Part shown: in pieces, positions 40,561-49,983 of the stretch
Numbering within the stretch: the stretch's first letter is position 1
Layout of the letters: each line of letters begins with the position of its first letter
Origin: JAEUJM01 sp041918615
Lineage (GTDB): Bacteria > Actinomycetota > Acidimicrobiia > Acidimicrobiales > DATDAH01
Assembly: GCA_041918615.1 (NCBI GenBank)
Contig: JAYRVH010000048.1
Coordinates: 23,843 to 87,842, forward strand
DNA: 64,000 bases
Reading direction: 5' to 3'
Notes under the pieces: model-generated
Databases searched by the model: none
What the model was told of the DNA's origin: nothing
Seen by the model: only the letters and a program-made list of their open reading frames with translations
Made by a program: the position numbers and the translations under genes

Positions 40561-41274
40561 TCACCGCCACCCGTCCACGAGGGCGAGAAGCTCGGGGAGC
40601 GAGCTGATCACGCCGTCGGGGGTCACGTCGTAGCCCTCGACCATCGGGTTGGGCCGCAGGACGGCGCGCATTCCCGCCTGCTGCGCCCCGTGGATGTCGT
40701 CGAGTGGGCGGTCGCCCACGAACACCGCCCGGCCGGGATCGGCGACCCCGACCGCGTCGAGCGCGGCCCGGAACACCGAGGGGTGCGGCTTCAGATGGCT
40801 GAGCTCGCTCGAGTACAGCCGGGCGTCGATCAGCGCCGAGAGCCCGTCCAGCTCGAGGAATCGCTCGTGGAACGCCCGCGGCCAGTGGGTGTTCGACAGG
40901 AGGCCGATGGCCAGGCCGCGCTCGCGCAGCGCCGCCAGCGTCGGCGCCGCGTCGGGGTCGTGGACGATGTGGGGGGTCCACGCCTCGAGGTGGCGCGCCG
41001 CCGCCTCCTCGAGCACCGCCTCACCGACATCGAGCCCCAACTCGGCCGATGCGGTGGCCACCAGGTCGGCCAGGGTGCCGCTCTCCTGGGTCGAGGTGGT
41101 GCGGTCCCAGAACCGGGCCTCGACCGCGAACAGCGCCGCCGTGATCTCGTCCTCGCGGCCCGGGTCGAGGTGGCGGGCGGCCAGCCGCCACATGTCCACC
41201 AGCTCGATGGGCACGAACTCCGACAGCGTCCCACCCCAATCGAAGATCACCGCATCGAGCGGACCGTCGGCCAT
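40561..41274 (-). CDS. HAD-superfamily hydrolase, subfamily IA
   Basis: A 237-residue phosphatase-like protein. Motif I reads VIFDWGGTLSE: the nucleophile Asp is present but the usual second Asp (+2) is Gly. Motif II is LLSNTHWPR, motif III is LKPHPSVFRAAL, and motif IV VFVGDRPLDDIHGAQQAGMRAV is intact. The DWGGT form is seen in some IA members, so activity cannot be excluded. ATG 41274 fits a TACCGT box 8 nt away better than ATG 41280. Confidence 0.85.
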   Translation of the reverse strand: MADGPLDAVIFDWGGTLSEFVPIELVDMWRLAARHLDPGREDEITAALFAVEARFWDRTTSTQESGTLADLVATASAELGLDVGEAVLEEAAARHLEAWTPHIVHDPDAAPTLAALRERGLAIGLLSNTHWPRAFHERFLELDGLSALIDARLYSSELSHLKPHPSVFRAALDAVGVADPGRAVFVGDRPLDDIHGAQQAGMRAVLRPNPMVEGYDVTPDGVISSLPELLALVDGWR

Positions 41275-41417
41275 GACCATCGACGGTACGTCGGTCGGTC
41301 GCCCTTCCCGCGTTCGCCTCGATGCCGGGCGGCGCTGCCAGACTGCACGCGACCCGACGACGAGGCGGCCCCCCGGTCGAGGCGAGCGAGGGACGAGTGA
41401 GCCATGAGCGAAGTGCG

Positions 41418-42485
41418 ATGAGCGAAGCGCCAGGAGGTAGCGCACCGGCGAGCCTCCTGTCGTTGGCGGGGGCGGTGGAGGTCAGGCTGGGCCGGGTGCT
41501 CGACGCCGAGATCGACCGGTGGGCGACGCTCACGCCCGACCTCGAATGGCCCCTCGACGCACTGCGGCGGCTCGTGCTGGCCGGCGGCAAGCGACTGCGG
41601 CCGGCGTTCTGCTACTGGGGCTTCGTGGGCGCCGGGGGCTCGCCCGACGACTCACGGGTGATCGACGCCGGTGCCGCTTTCGAGCTGCTGCATGCGTTCG
41701 CCCTCATGCACGACGACGTCATGGACGACTCGGACACTCGTCGGGGGAGCGTGACGATCCACGCCGAGTTCGCCGCCCGCCACGAGGTCGAGGGTTGGGG
41801 CGGCGAGTCACGCCGGTTCGGCGAGGGTGTGGCGATCCTGGTGGGCGACGTCGCCCACGTGCTCGCCGACCGTCTTCTGCCGGCCGGGCCCGCGGATCTG
41901 GCGGCGGTGTGGGACGAGCTGCGCATCGAGTTGAACGTGGGCCAGTACCTCGACGTGCTCGGCACGGCCAGGGCCGACCGCGACGAGGCGGCCGCCCGCC
42001 GCATCGCGCGCTACAAGTCGGGCAAGTACACGATCGAGCGGCCGCTGCACGTGGGCGCCGCGCTCGCCGGGCGGTTGGAAGACCTCGCCGCGCCGCTCTC
42101 GGAATACGGCGACCCGCTCGGCGAGGCGTTCCAGCTCCGCGACGACATCCTCGGCGTGTTCGGTGACGGCACGCTCACCGGAAAGCCGGTGGGCGCCGAC
42201 CTCCGCGAGGGCAAGCCCACCCCGCTGCTCGCCATCGCCGTCGAGAACGCCGACGTCGCCCAGCGCAGGCTGCTGCGCCGCGTCGGCGCGCCGGACCTCG
42301 GCGATGGCGAGGTCAGGGCCCTTCAGGAGGTCCTCGAGCGGACCGGCGCGCGTCAGTCGATCGAGCGGAGCATCGGGCAGCTCACCCGGACGGCGGTCGC
42401 CGCCATGGAACGGGCACCGCTCATCGCCGAGGCCCGGCAGGAGCTGGTGCGCCTCGCCCACTACGTGGCCGAGCGCGAGCGGTGA
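41418..42485 (+). CDS. trans-polyprenyl diphosphate synthase
   Basis: A 355-residue isoprenoid chain elongase. The first Asp-rich motif is LMHDDVMDDSDTRRG (about residue 96), preceded by GGKRLRPAFCYWG; the second is FQLRDDILGVFGD (about residue 240). It makes geranylgeranyl or longer diphosphate for carotenoids, quinones or archaeal-like lipids; the length is not decided by sequence. No cluster partner is adjacent, though carotenoid-type genes lie 9 kb away. The downstream regulator gene is 79 nt away. Confidence 0.9.
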   Translation: MSEAPGGSAPASLLSLAGAVEVRLGRVLDAEIDRWATLTPDLEWPLDALRRLVLAGGKRLRPAFCYWGFVGAGGSPDDSRVIDAGAAFELLHAFALMHDDVMDDSDTRRGSVTIHAEFAARHEVEGWGGESRRFGEGVAILVGDVAHVLADRLLPAGPADLAAVWDELRIELNVGQYLDVLGTARADRDEAAARRIARYKSGKYTIERPLHVGAALAGRLEDLAAPLSEYGDPLGEAFQLRDDILGVFGDGTLTGKPVGADLREGKPTPLLAIAVENADVAQRRLLRRVGAPDLGDGEVRALQEVLERTGARQSIERSIGQLTRTAVAAMERAPLIAEARQELVRLAHYVAERER

Positions 42486-42564
42486 GCGGCCGCCCGCTTT
42501 CGCTGCGTCGACGGCGGTTAGCCTGACCGCACCGCGCGAAGCACTGAGAGGTGGCGTTACGACA

Positions 42565-45033
42565 GTGGTCGCTGAACCGCATCACCCCGAGGCGGTTCCG
42601 ACCACCGACGACGCGCGATTCGAGACCCTCGTCGAGCACAGTCCCGTGGCGGTCGTGCTCACCGACGCCGAGGCGATCATCCAGTGGGTCAGCCCCGCGG
42701 TGACCCCCATGCTCGGCTATCAGCCATCCGAGTTGATCGGCACCCCAGCCACAGACCTCATCCACCCTGACGACCTCCACCGGGTGCTGGGCAACCTCGC
42801 GGGGTTGCTGCGGAACGAGGAGCTCGACCTGCTCATCGTGCGCATCCGCCATCGGGAAGGCGACGGCCTGACGTGGCGCCACGTCGACATCACCGGCGTC
42901 AACCTGCTCGACGACGCCAACGTGGGGGCGATCCTGGTGAACCTCCGCGACGTCACCGATCAGGTCGACGCCCAGAACGCTCTCGCCACCAGTGAAGAGC
43001 GCTTCCGCGCCATGGTGCAGCACAGCTCCGACTCGGTGTTCATCGTCCGGGCCGATGGCACCATCGCCTACGCCAGTCCCGCCGTGGAGTACGTCTTCGG
43101 CTACACCCCCGACGAGCTGCTCGGCCGGGCCCCGAACGACTTCGCCCACCCGGCACTGATCGATCTCGGCAACGTCGTCTGGGACCGCGTGGTCGAGGCG
43201 CCGGGCCGGAGCGAGGACCTCATCTCCCGGGTGGGCCGGGCCGACGGCGAGTGGCGCTGGGTCGAGATCACCCTGACGAACGTGCTCGACGACCCCGCAG
43301 TGCAGGGCATCGTCGTCAACCTCTGGGACATCACCGAGCGCATCGACGAGGAGCAGCGCAACGCCCGGCTCACCGGCATCATCGAGGCCACCACCGACCT
43401 GGTGGCCGTCACCGACCGCGCCGGTTCCCTGGTCTACGTGAACGATGCCTGCCGGCGCTTCTTCAGCATCGATGACGACCGGATGGACGAGTTCGAGCTC
43501 TCCTCGTTCATGGCGCCATGGGCGCGGAAGCGGTACCTGGACGACGCCGTGCCCGCGCTGCGCGCCAGGAACGTCTGGAACGGCGAGCTGGCCTTCCTGC
43601 GCGACGGTGTCGAGGTGTCGGTCTCCACCGTGTTCATCGCCCATCGTGATCGGCAGGGCGGGCTCGAGTTCGTCTCGAGCGTGGGGCGCGACATCAGCGA
43701 GCGCAAGGAGTTCGAGGCCAAGCTCGAGCACCAGGCCACCCACGACCCGTTGACCGGCCTGCCCAACCGGGCCCTGCTGCTCGACCGGTTGACGGTGTCG
43801 TTGGCGAGGGCCGAACGGTTCAAGACCGCCGTCGCCATCCTCTTCCTCGACCTCGACCACTTCAAGGTGGTCAACGACAGCCTCGGCCACGCTGTGGGCG
43901 ACCGGTTGCTGATCGCCACGGCCGAGCGCCTGAAGGAGGCCCTCCGCGTCGGCGGTGACACCGTGGCGCGTTTCGGTGGCGACGAGTTCGTGATCCTGTG
44001 CGAAGACCTCACGACCCGGGACGACGCCATCCGCATCGCCCAGCGGGTCGGCGAGCTGCTCGCCGAGCCTTTCCGACTCGGTGAGCACGAGGTGTTCGTT
44101 GCCGTGAGCACCGGGATCGCCTACAGCGAAGGGGCCCGGCCCGACGCCGACGACCTGCTCCGGGACGCGGACGCCGCCATGTACCAGGCCAAGGAACGGG
44201 GCCGCGACCGCTTCGAGGTGTTCGACCGCCGGATGCGCGCCGAGGCCGTGCACCGTCTGAGCATCGAGAGCTCGCTGCGCCGCGCCGTCGAACGGCGCGA
44301 GCTGCGCATCCACTACCAACCCAAGATCGACCTGCGCAGCGGGCGCATCGTCGCCACCGAGTCCCTGGTGCGGTGGGAGCACCCCGAAAAGGGCCTTCTG
44401 CTCCCCGGCGAGTTCGTCCGGGTGGCAGAGGAGACTGGCCTCATCGTGCCCATCGGCAACTGGGTGCTCGAGCAGTCGATCCGCCAGCGGCAGCGTTGGC
44501 AGGCCGAGATGCCGGGGCTCGACCCCCTCTACATGTGCGTCAACCTGTCGGGCCGGCAACTGTCGCACCCCGATTTCATCGACGATGTCGCCCGGGTGCT
44601 CGCCGAGACCGGCGTGGACCCCGCCTACGTCGATCTCGAGATCACCGAGAGCGTGCTGATGGACGACGTCGAGACCGCCCACCATGCCCTGGCCGGCCTC
44701 CATGCCCTCGGCGTGAAGCTCGTCGTCGACGACTTCGGCACCGGGTACTCGTCACTCAGCTACCTGCAGCTCTTCCCGGTGGACCTGCTCAAGATCGATC
44801 GGTCGTTCGTGGCCGGGCTCGGCACCAACAAGGGCGACACCGCCATCGTCACCGCCGTGCTCAGCCTCGCGCACGCCCTCGGCCTCCGAGCCGTCGCTGA
44901 GGGGGTCGAGACCGCCGAGCAGCTGGCCGAGCTCCGGCGGCTCGGCTGCGACCTGGCTCAGGGCTTCCATCTCGCCCGCCCCCAGCCCGAACACGCCATC
45001 GCCGCGCTGCTCGCGTCCGACCCGGTGTTCTAG
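42565..45033 (+). CDS. PAS-GGDEF-EAL cyclic di-GMP protein
   Basis: An 822-residue soluble protein. Three PAS domains cover roughly residues 10-130, 150-275 and 280-395 (FGYTPDELLG and similar). The GGDEF domain holds an intact FGGDEFVIL near residue 471, so diguanylate cyclase activity is expected. The EAL domain begins with ESLVRWEHP near 599 in place of EAL, and keeps MCVNLSG, LEITESVL, VVDDFGTGYSSLSYL and LLKIDRSFV, so phosphodiesterase activity is also possible. The GTG at 42565 follows a GAGAGGTGG ribosome site and gives a normal PAS start. The PAS ligands are unknown. Confidence 0.93.
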   Translation: MVAEPHHPEAVPTTDDARFETLVEHSPVAVVLTDAEAIIQWVSPAVTPMLGYQPSELIGTPATDLIHPDDLHRVLGNLAGLLRNEELDLLIVRIRHREGDGLTWRHVDITGVNLLDDANVGAILVNLRDVTDQVDAQNALATSEERFRAMVQHSSDSVFIVRADGTIAYASPAVEYVFGYTPDELLGRAPNDFAHPALIDLGNVVWDRVVEAPGRSEDLISRVGRADGEWRWVEITLTNVLDDPAVQGIVVNLWDITERIDEEQRNARLTGIIEATTDLVAVTDRAGSLVYVNDACRRFFSIDDDRMDEFELSSFMAPWARKRYLDDAVPALRARNVWNGELAFLRDGVEVSVSTVFIAHRDRQGGLEFVSSVGRDISERKEFEAKLEHQATHDPLTGLPNRALLLDRLTVSLARAERFKTAVAILFLDLDHFKVVNDSLGHAVGDRLLIATAERLKEALRVGGDTVARFGGDEFVILCEDLTTRDDAIRIAQRVGELLAEPFRLGEHEVFVAVSTGIAYSEGARPDADDLLRDADAAMYQAKERGRDRFEVFDRRMRAEAVHRLSIESSLRRAVERRELRIHYQPKIDLRSGRIVATESLVRWEHPEKGLLLPGEFVRVAEETGLIVPIGNWVLEQSIRQRQRWQAEMPGLDPLYMCVNLSGRQLSHPDFIDDVARVLAETGVDPAYVDLEITESVLMDDVETAHHALAGLHALGVKLVVDDFGTGYSSLSYLQLFPVDLLKIDRSFVAGLGTNKGDTAIVTAVLSLAHALGLRAVAEGVETAEQLAELRRLGCDLAQGFHLARPQPEHAIAALLASDPVF

Positions 45034-45133
45034 CCGGGGGCCTCGACGGCCGCCGGGGGCGCGAGAACCCACGCCGGGGGCGAGGGCTCGGAGGGCTGGG
45101 CCGTCAGGTCGACGTGGGCCACGCCGAGCGGGC

Positions 45134-45634
45134 TCACGCCCGAGCGGCGCTCGCCACCCGTTCGTCCTTCTCCCGGGTCTGGGCGGCCATCTCGTCGGTG
45201 TGTGCGGCCAGCCGTGGACCCAGCTCGGAGAGGGACAGGGCCAAGATGCGCACCGCCAGCAGACCGGCGTTGGCGGCGTTGTCCACGCCCACCGTGGCCA
45301 CCGGGACGCCAGTCGGCATCGACACGATCGACAGGAGCGAGTCGACGCCGCCGAGGCGCGACAGGCCAACGGGCACGCCGATCACCGGGAGGTGCGTGGC
45401 TGCCGCGACCATCCCGGGGAGATGGGCCGCCCCGCCGGCGCCCGCAATGACCACGCGCAGCCCTCGCGGTGCCGCCGACTCGGCATAGTCGAGCATGCCG
45501 CTCGGCGTGCGGTGGGCCGACACCACCCGGACCTCGTGGGGAATCTCGAAGCGGTCGAGGACGTCGGCTGCGCCCGCCATGACCGCGAGGTCCGAGTCGC
45601 TGCCCATGATCACGCCCACGATGGGATCGGTCAC
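45134..45634 (-). CDS. purE: N5-carboxyaminoimidazole ribonucleotide mutase
   Basis: A 166-residue enzyme of purine synthesis that moves the carboxyl of N5-CAIR to C4, giving CAIR. The family motifs GSDSDLAVM, VSAHRTPSGMLDYA, IAGAGGAAHLPGMVAA and VGVDNAANAGLLAVRIL are all present. The GTG start overlaps the purK stop by 4 nt (GTGA). Confidence 0.95.
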   Translation of the reverse strand: MTDPIVGVIMGSDSDLAVMAGAADVLDRFEIPHEVRVVSAHRTPSGMLDYAESAAPRGLRVVIAGAGGAAHLPGMVAAATHLPVIGVPVGLSRLGGVDSLLSIVSMPTGVPVATVGVDNAANAGLLAVRILALSLSELGPRLAAHTDEMAAQTREKDERVASAARA

Positions 45635-46818
45635 CCGGTCACCCCTGCCAGCGGAGCCCTGGAGGGGGGCTCCGCCGGCGTCCGCGGTGGGGCGGTCTGT
45701 GCCTCGAGCCGCTGGGCCGTCGAGACCGCTTCGTGCCGCACGGTCCGAGCGTCGGGGCCGATGGCGGTCACGTGGCCGATCTTGCGACCCCGCCGGGGGG
45801 TCTTCCCGTAGAGGTGGACCCACGTGCCGGCGGGGGGTTCGTCGACCTCGGTGATCTCGCCGTCGCCGGCGGCCAGCACGTTGGCCATGGCGGCATGCGG
45901 CGCCTTGAGGCGGGTCGGCCCGAGGGGCAGGTCGAGCACCGCACGAAGGTGGTTCTCGAACTGCGAGGTCTCGCAGGCCTCGATCGTGTGGTGACCGGTG
46001 TTGTGCGGTCGCGCCGCGAGCTCGTTGACCACCAGCTCGCCGCCCACGACGAACAGCTCGACGGCGAGGATGCCGACGGCATCGACCGAGTGGCTGATGC
46101 GGACGGCCAGGTCTCGCGCCGCATGGGCCAAGGCGCGGTCGATGTCGGCGGGCGCCAGGACCTCGCGGCAGATGGCGGCGCCGTCCTGGCGTGTCTCGAC
46201 CACGGGGTATGTCACGAGTTGGCCTGCGGGGCGGCGGGCGACGAGCACCGAGAGCTCGAGCTCGATGTCGAGGTGGGGCTCCACCACCAGTGACGAGGCG
46301 CCGGCGATCTGGTCGAGGCCGGCAACGTCGGACGGGTCGTCGAAGACGTGTACGCCGCGCCCGTCGTAGCCACCCCGCGCCGCCTTCACGACGAGCGGCC
46401 AACCGTGGGCGTCGCCGAACTCGTGCACACCCGCCGGTCCCTCCACCACGGCGAAGGCCGGGACGGGGAAGCCCAGGTGGCCGAAGTGGCGCCGCTGCGA
46501 GGCCTTGTCCGAGGCCATGGTCATGGCCAGTGCGCCAGGGCGCACGGTGTGGCCGAGGCGCTGGAGAGCGACGATGTGGGCCGCCGCCACCCGTTCGTGG
46601 TCGAAGGTCACCACGTCGCATCCGGACGCGAAGCCGTGGAGCGCGCGCCGGTCGAGCGTGTCCACCACGGTCACCCGTGGCACGTGGCCCACGGTCGCTT
46701 CGTCACCGGGTTGGGCGAGGACCGCGACCTCGACGCCGAGCGGGCCGGCGGCGTCGTAGGTCATGCGGGCCAGTTGGCCACCGCCCACGATCCCCACCAC
46801 CGGCGACCCGGTGCTCAT
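45631..46818 (-). CDS. purK: N5-carboxyaminoimidazole ribonucleotide synthase
   Basis: A 395-residue ATP-grasp enzyme that makes N5-CAIR from AIR, ATP and bicarbonate. It starts VVGIVGGGQLARM, with the central ATP-grasp elements VVKAARGGYDGRGV and LAVELFVVGGELVVNELAARPHNTGHHT. It lies between a small gene (4-nt overlap) and purE (4-nt overlap), forming a tight three-gene unit. Confidence 0.95.
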   Translation of the reverse strand: MSTGSPVVGIVGGGQLARMTYDAAGPLGVEVAVLAQPGDEATVGHVPRVTVVDTLDRRALHGFASGCDVVTFDHERVAAAHIVALQRLGHTVRPGALAMTMASDKASQRRHFGHLGFPVPAFAVVEGPAGVHEFGDAHGWPLVVKAARGGYDGRGVHVFDDPSDVAGLDQIAGASSLVVEPHLDIELELSVLVARRPAGQLVTYPVVETRQDGAAICREVLAPADIDRALAHAARDLAVRISHSVDAVGILAVELFVVGGELVVNELAARPHNTGHHTIEACETSQFENHLRAVLDLPLGPTRLKAPHAAMANVLAAGDGEITEVDEPPAGTWVHLYGKTPRRGRKIGHVTAIGPDARTVRHEAVSTAQRLEAQTAPPRTPAEPPSRAPLAGVTG

Positions 46819-47024
46819 CGGGCCTCGCAGAGCGCCTCTGGGTCGAAGGGCACCGGCAACACGTAGCCGTCGGAGAGGCGCCGCACGCGGTAGCGGCGGT
46901 CGGGCATGATCGCCTCGACGCGGAAGCCGGTGGACCAGCGTCCGTCGAAACGGTTCTGCACCTCGACCGCGGCGCCGACGCACAGGGCCGTCTCGATCGG
47001 GCGTTCGATGGTGAGGGTGGACAT
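46815..47024 (-). CDS. small hypothetical protein heading the purK-purE operon
   Basis: A 69-residue protein, mostly beta (VGAAVEVQNRFDGRWSTGFRVEAIMPDRRYRVRRLSDGYVLPVPFD), resembling a small SH3-like or Tudor-like barrel; this fold is a guess from pattern. It has a good AAGGAGCC ribosome site and a 4-nt overlap with purK, so it is cotranslated with it. The function is unknown. Confidence 0.7.
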   Translation of the reverse strand: MSTLTIERPIETALCVGAAVEVQNRFDGRWSTGFRVEAIMPDRRYRVRRLSDGYVLPVPFDPEALCEAR

Positions 47025-47058
47025 CGGGGCTCCTTAGGCGAAGTCGGGTTCGTTAGTA

Positions 47059-47098
47059 GGTATAGGGGCTTGACGGCCGTATGTCAATACACTATTCT
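47059..47098. promoter_or_regulatory. overlapping divergent promoters
   Basis: Rightward: -35 TTGACG (47070-47075), 17-nt spacer, -10 TATTCT (47093-47098), start expected near 47105. Leftward: -35 TTGACA (47087-47082), 17-nt spacer, -10 TATACC (47064-47059). Each -35 lies in the other's spacer, so the P-type ATPase and the purK operon should compete. This is an AT-rich island in high-GC DNA. Confidence 0.75.
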
Positions 47099-47112
47099 AC
47101 ATTCGTACATCA

Positions 47113-47202
47113 CTGAAGGGGAGTACCCCGCAAGACGAGGTCGTCATCACGGCTACGGCCCGGCCTCGTCGCCCGCAAGGGTGGGGGAGACTTTCGGCCA
47201 CA
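47113..47202 (+). promoter_or_regulatory. yybP-ykoY (manganese) riboswitch
   Basis: The 5' leader begins GAAGGGGAGTACCCC (47115-47129) and ends GTGGGGGAGACTTTCGG (near 47181-47197). Pairings visible are GAAGG/CTTTC (P1), CCCC/GGGG, and GACGAGG (47134-47140) with CCTCGTC (47164-47170); between them lies GTCGTCATCACGG. These are the marks of the yybP-ykoY manganese aptamer as found in actinobacteria. The expected transcript start (about 47105) falls just before it. The gene's GAGGAG ribosome site and ATG 47223 follow within 25 nt. Confidence 0.78.
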
Positions 47203-47222
47203 ACGCCGAGGAGATCTCACCC

Positions 47223-49982
47223 ATGCCGAGCCCTGTCGCCGAAGCCACCCCGTCCTTCGATGACGTCGAGGAGCCGCCCGCCCCCTGGGGACTCGACGCG
47301 AAGGAGGTGGCCGCCCGGCTCCGGGTCGACCCGGCCCGTGGACTGACGGCGGACGAAGTGGCCGGCCGCCTCGCCGCCGGTGGCCCGAACGAGCTCGCCG
47401 AGGCACCACCACGGCAACCGCTGTCGATCCTGGCCGACCAGTTCCGCAACCCCCTCGTGGTCATCCTGCTGTTCGCCGCGGTGCTCGCCGGGCTCGTGGG
47501 CGACCTCAAGGACACGGTGGTGATCGCCGTGGTGCTGGGCCTGAACGCCCTGCTCGGCTTCGCCCAGGAGATGAAGGCCCAGCGCAACCTCACCGCCCTG
47601 AAGTCGATGCTCGTGGCCACGGCCCGGGTGCGTCGCGACGGCGCCGTCGTCGAGGTGCCGGCCCCGACCCTCGTCGCCGGCGACGTGGTGCTGGTCGAGG
47701 CCGGCGACCGCGTGCCGGCCGACGCTGTTCTGATGGCGGCCGTGAACGTCGAGGTCGACGAGTCGACGCTCACCGGCGAGTCGTCGCCGGCGAGCAAGGC
47801 CCCCGGCGCCGTGGCGGTCGATTGCCCCCTGGCCGAGCGGTCGAACTCGCTCCACATGAACACCGTGGTCACCCGTGGCCGCGCCGAGGCGGTCGTCGTG
47901 GCCACGGGCATGGACACCGAGCTCGGACGGGTCGCCGGCCTGCTCGACGCCGCCGAGGCCGGGTCCACGCCACTTCAACTGCAGCTCCACGATCTCGGCA
48001 AGCGCCTCGGCCTCGTCGCCGGTGCGGCGGTGGCGGTCTTCGCCGGCCTCAGCCTGCTCCGCGGCGAGTCGGCCGCCGACACCGTCCTCAGCTCGGTGGC
48101 GCTGGCGGTGGCCGCCATCCCCGAGGGGCTGCCGGCGGTGGTCACGGTGACGCTCGCCGTGGGCACGGCGCAGATGGCCAAGCGAGGCGCCATCGTCAAG
48201 CGACTCGCGTCCGTCGAGACGCTCGGGGCCACCTCGGTGATCTGCTCCGACAAGACCGGAACGCTCACCATGAACCAGATGACCGTGCGTGAGCTGTGGG
48301 TGCGCGGTCGTTCGTGGGACGTGACGGGTGAGGGCTACCGGGCCGAGGGTGCCATCTCGGCCCGTGGGTCGGCCCGTGGGTCGGCCCGTGGGGGGGACGA
48401 TGGGGGCGAGGCCGACCTCCGGTCAGCGCTGACGGCGATGGTGCGCTGCAACGACAGCCACCTGACCGACGACGGCAGCGGCGACCGGACTGTGGTCGGC
48501 GACCCCATGGAGGCGGCGCTGCTCGTTGCCGCGGGCAAGGGGTCGGTCGACGTCGACCGGGCGCGACGCGAGGCGCCGCGTCTGGCCGAGGTGCCGTTCG
48601 ACTCGGACCTCAAGCTGATGGCCACCTTCCACGCCGACGGCGACGCCGTCCGTGTGCAGGTGAAGGGTGGCGCCGACGTGTTGGCGGGTCGGTCGTCCAT
48701 GACCGACCGCGAGCGCGAGGCGGTGGAGGCGGCCATGGTCGACATGGCCGGACGCGGCCTGCGGGTGCTGGCCCTCGCCGAGCGGACGGTCGATGCCGCC
48801 GCCGTCGCCCATGGCGACCCCCTCGAGCTGCTCGACCTGCTCGACGACCTCGAGCTCACCGCCCTCGTCGGCCTGCTCGACCCGCCCCGGCCCGAGGCAC
48901 GGGACGCCATCGAGCTGTGCCGCAAGGCGGGCGTCTCGGTGAAGATGATCACCGGCGACCACGTCGTGACCGCCGCCGCCATCGCCGCCGACCTCGGGAT
49001 CACCGGCGAGGCGGTGACCGGCGCCGACCTCGACCGGATGGACGATGCCGCCCTCGGCGAGCGTCTGTCCACCATCGGCGTGGTCGCCAGAGTGGCTCCC
49101 GAGCACAAGGTGCGGATCGTGCGGGCACTCCGCGACCAGGGCCACGTGGTGGCCATGACCGGCGACGGGGTCAACGACGCGCCGGCGCTGCGGACCGCCG
49201 ACATCGGCGTGGCCATGGGCGTCACCGGGACCGAGGTCACGAAGGAGGCGGCCGACATGGTGCTCACCGACGACAACTTCGCCACCATCGTCAGCGCCGT
49301 GCGCGAGGGCCGCACCATCTACGACAACATCGTCAAGTTCGTGCGCTTCCAGCTGTCGACGAACCTCGGCGCCATCATGAGCCTCGTGGGGGCGCAGATC
49401 GCCAACCTGCCGGTTCCGTTCACCGCCATCCAGGTGCTGTGGGTGAACCTGATCATGGACGGTCCGCCCGCCATGGCCCTGGGCGTCGACCCGCCCGCCC
49501 GGGGCACCATGGAACGCCCGCCCCGCGACCCGTCGGCCCGGATACTCCACGGTCGACGCCTCTCGTACCTGGTGGTCTACGGCGCGATCATGGCCACCGG
49601 CACGCTCTCGGTGCTGGCGTGGTCGATGACCAACAGCAGCGAGGAGCATGCCCTCGCCCTCGCCTTCACCACGTTCGTGCTGTTCCAGGTGTTCAACGTG
49701 TTCAACGCCAGGGCCGAAGATGTCTCGGTCTTCAGCCGGGACCTCTTCACCAACGCCAAGCTGTGGATGGCGGTCGGCGGGGTGGTCGTCCTGCAGGTGC
49801 TGGCCGTCCACTTCGACCCGGTGCAGGAGATCTTCGGCACGGCCGACCTGGCTCTCGCCGACTGGGCCGTGGCCGTGGTCGTGGCCTCGTCGGTGCTCTG
49901 GATCGACGAGCTCCGCAAGCTCGCCACCCGTCGGCGGCCGACCAGCCCTGAAGGCAACGCCGCCATCGAGACAGGAGACTGA
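47223..49982 (+). CDS. P-type cation ATPase (calcium/manganese type)
   Basis: A 919-residue P2-type ATPase. It has ten helices, the actuator motif DESTLTGESSP, the M4 ion motif PEGLPA near residue 300, the phosphorylation site CSDKTGTLT with Asp near 343, TGDGVNDAPAL, and M6 VNLIMDGPPAMALG. These fit the SERCA/PMR1 group that pumps Ca2+ or Mn2+. The manganese riboswitch upstream argues for Mn2+ export. A 12-bp repeat encodes ARGSARGSARG in the nucleotide domain. ATG 47223 is chosen from the ribosome site; an upstream GTG at 47181 would be inside the riboswitch. Confidence 0.9.
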   Translation: MPSPVAEATPSFDDVEEPPAPWGLDAKEVAARLRVDPARGLTADEVAGRLAAGGPNELAEAPPRQPLSILADQFRNPLVVILLFAAVLAGLVGDLKDTVVIAVVLGLNALLGFAQEMKAQRNLTALKSMLVATARVRRDGAVVEVPAPTLVAGDVVLVEAGDRVPADAVLMAAVNVEVDESTLTGESSPASKAPGAVAVDCPLAERSNSLHMNTVVTRGRAEAVVVATGMDTELGRVAGLLDAAEAGSTPLQLQLHDLGKRLGLVAGAAVAVFAGLSLLRGESAADTVLSSVALAVAAIPEGLPAVVTVTLAVGTAQMAKRGAIVKRLASVETLGATSVICSDKTGTLTMNQMTVRELWVRGRSWDVTGEGYRAEGAISARGSARGSARGGDDGGEADLRSALTAMVRCNDSHLTDDGSGDRTVVGDPMEAALLVAAGKGSVDVDRARREAPRLAEVPFDSDLKLMATFHADGDAVRVQVKGGADVLAGRSSMTDREREAVEAAMVDMAGRGLRVLALAERTVDAAAVAHGDPLELLDLLDDLELTALVGLLDPPRPEARDAIELCRKAGVSVKMITGDHVVTAAAIAADLGITGEAVTGADLDRMDDAALGERLSTIGVVARVAPEHKVRIVRALRDQGHVVAMTGDGVNDAPALRTADIGVAMGVTGTEVTKEAADMVLTDDNFATIVSAVREGRTIYDNIVKFVRFQLSTNLGAIMSLVGAQIANLPVPFTAIQVLWVNLIMDGPPAMALGVDPPARGTMERPPRDPSARILHGRRLSYLVVYGAIMATGTLSVLAWSMTNSSEEHALALAFTTFVLFQVFNVFNARAEDVSVFSRDLFTNAKLWMAVGGVVVLQVLAVHFDPVQEIFGTADLALADWAVAVVVASSVLWIDELRKLATRRRPTSPEGNAAIETGD

Positions 49983-49983
49983 C

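Noticed and set aside
46191..47222. Upstream extension of the P-type ATPase from 46191
   Set aside because: The added part is Arg-rich, overlaps purK and would run through the promoter and the riboswitch.
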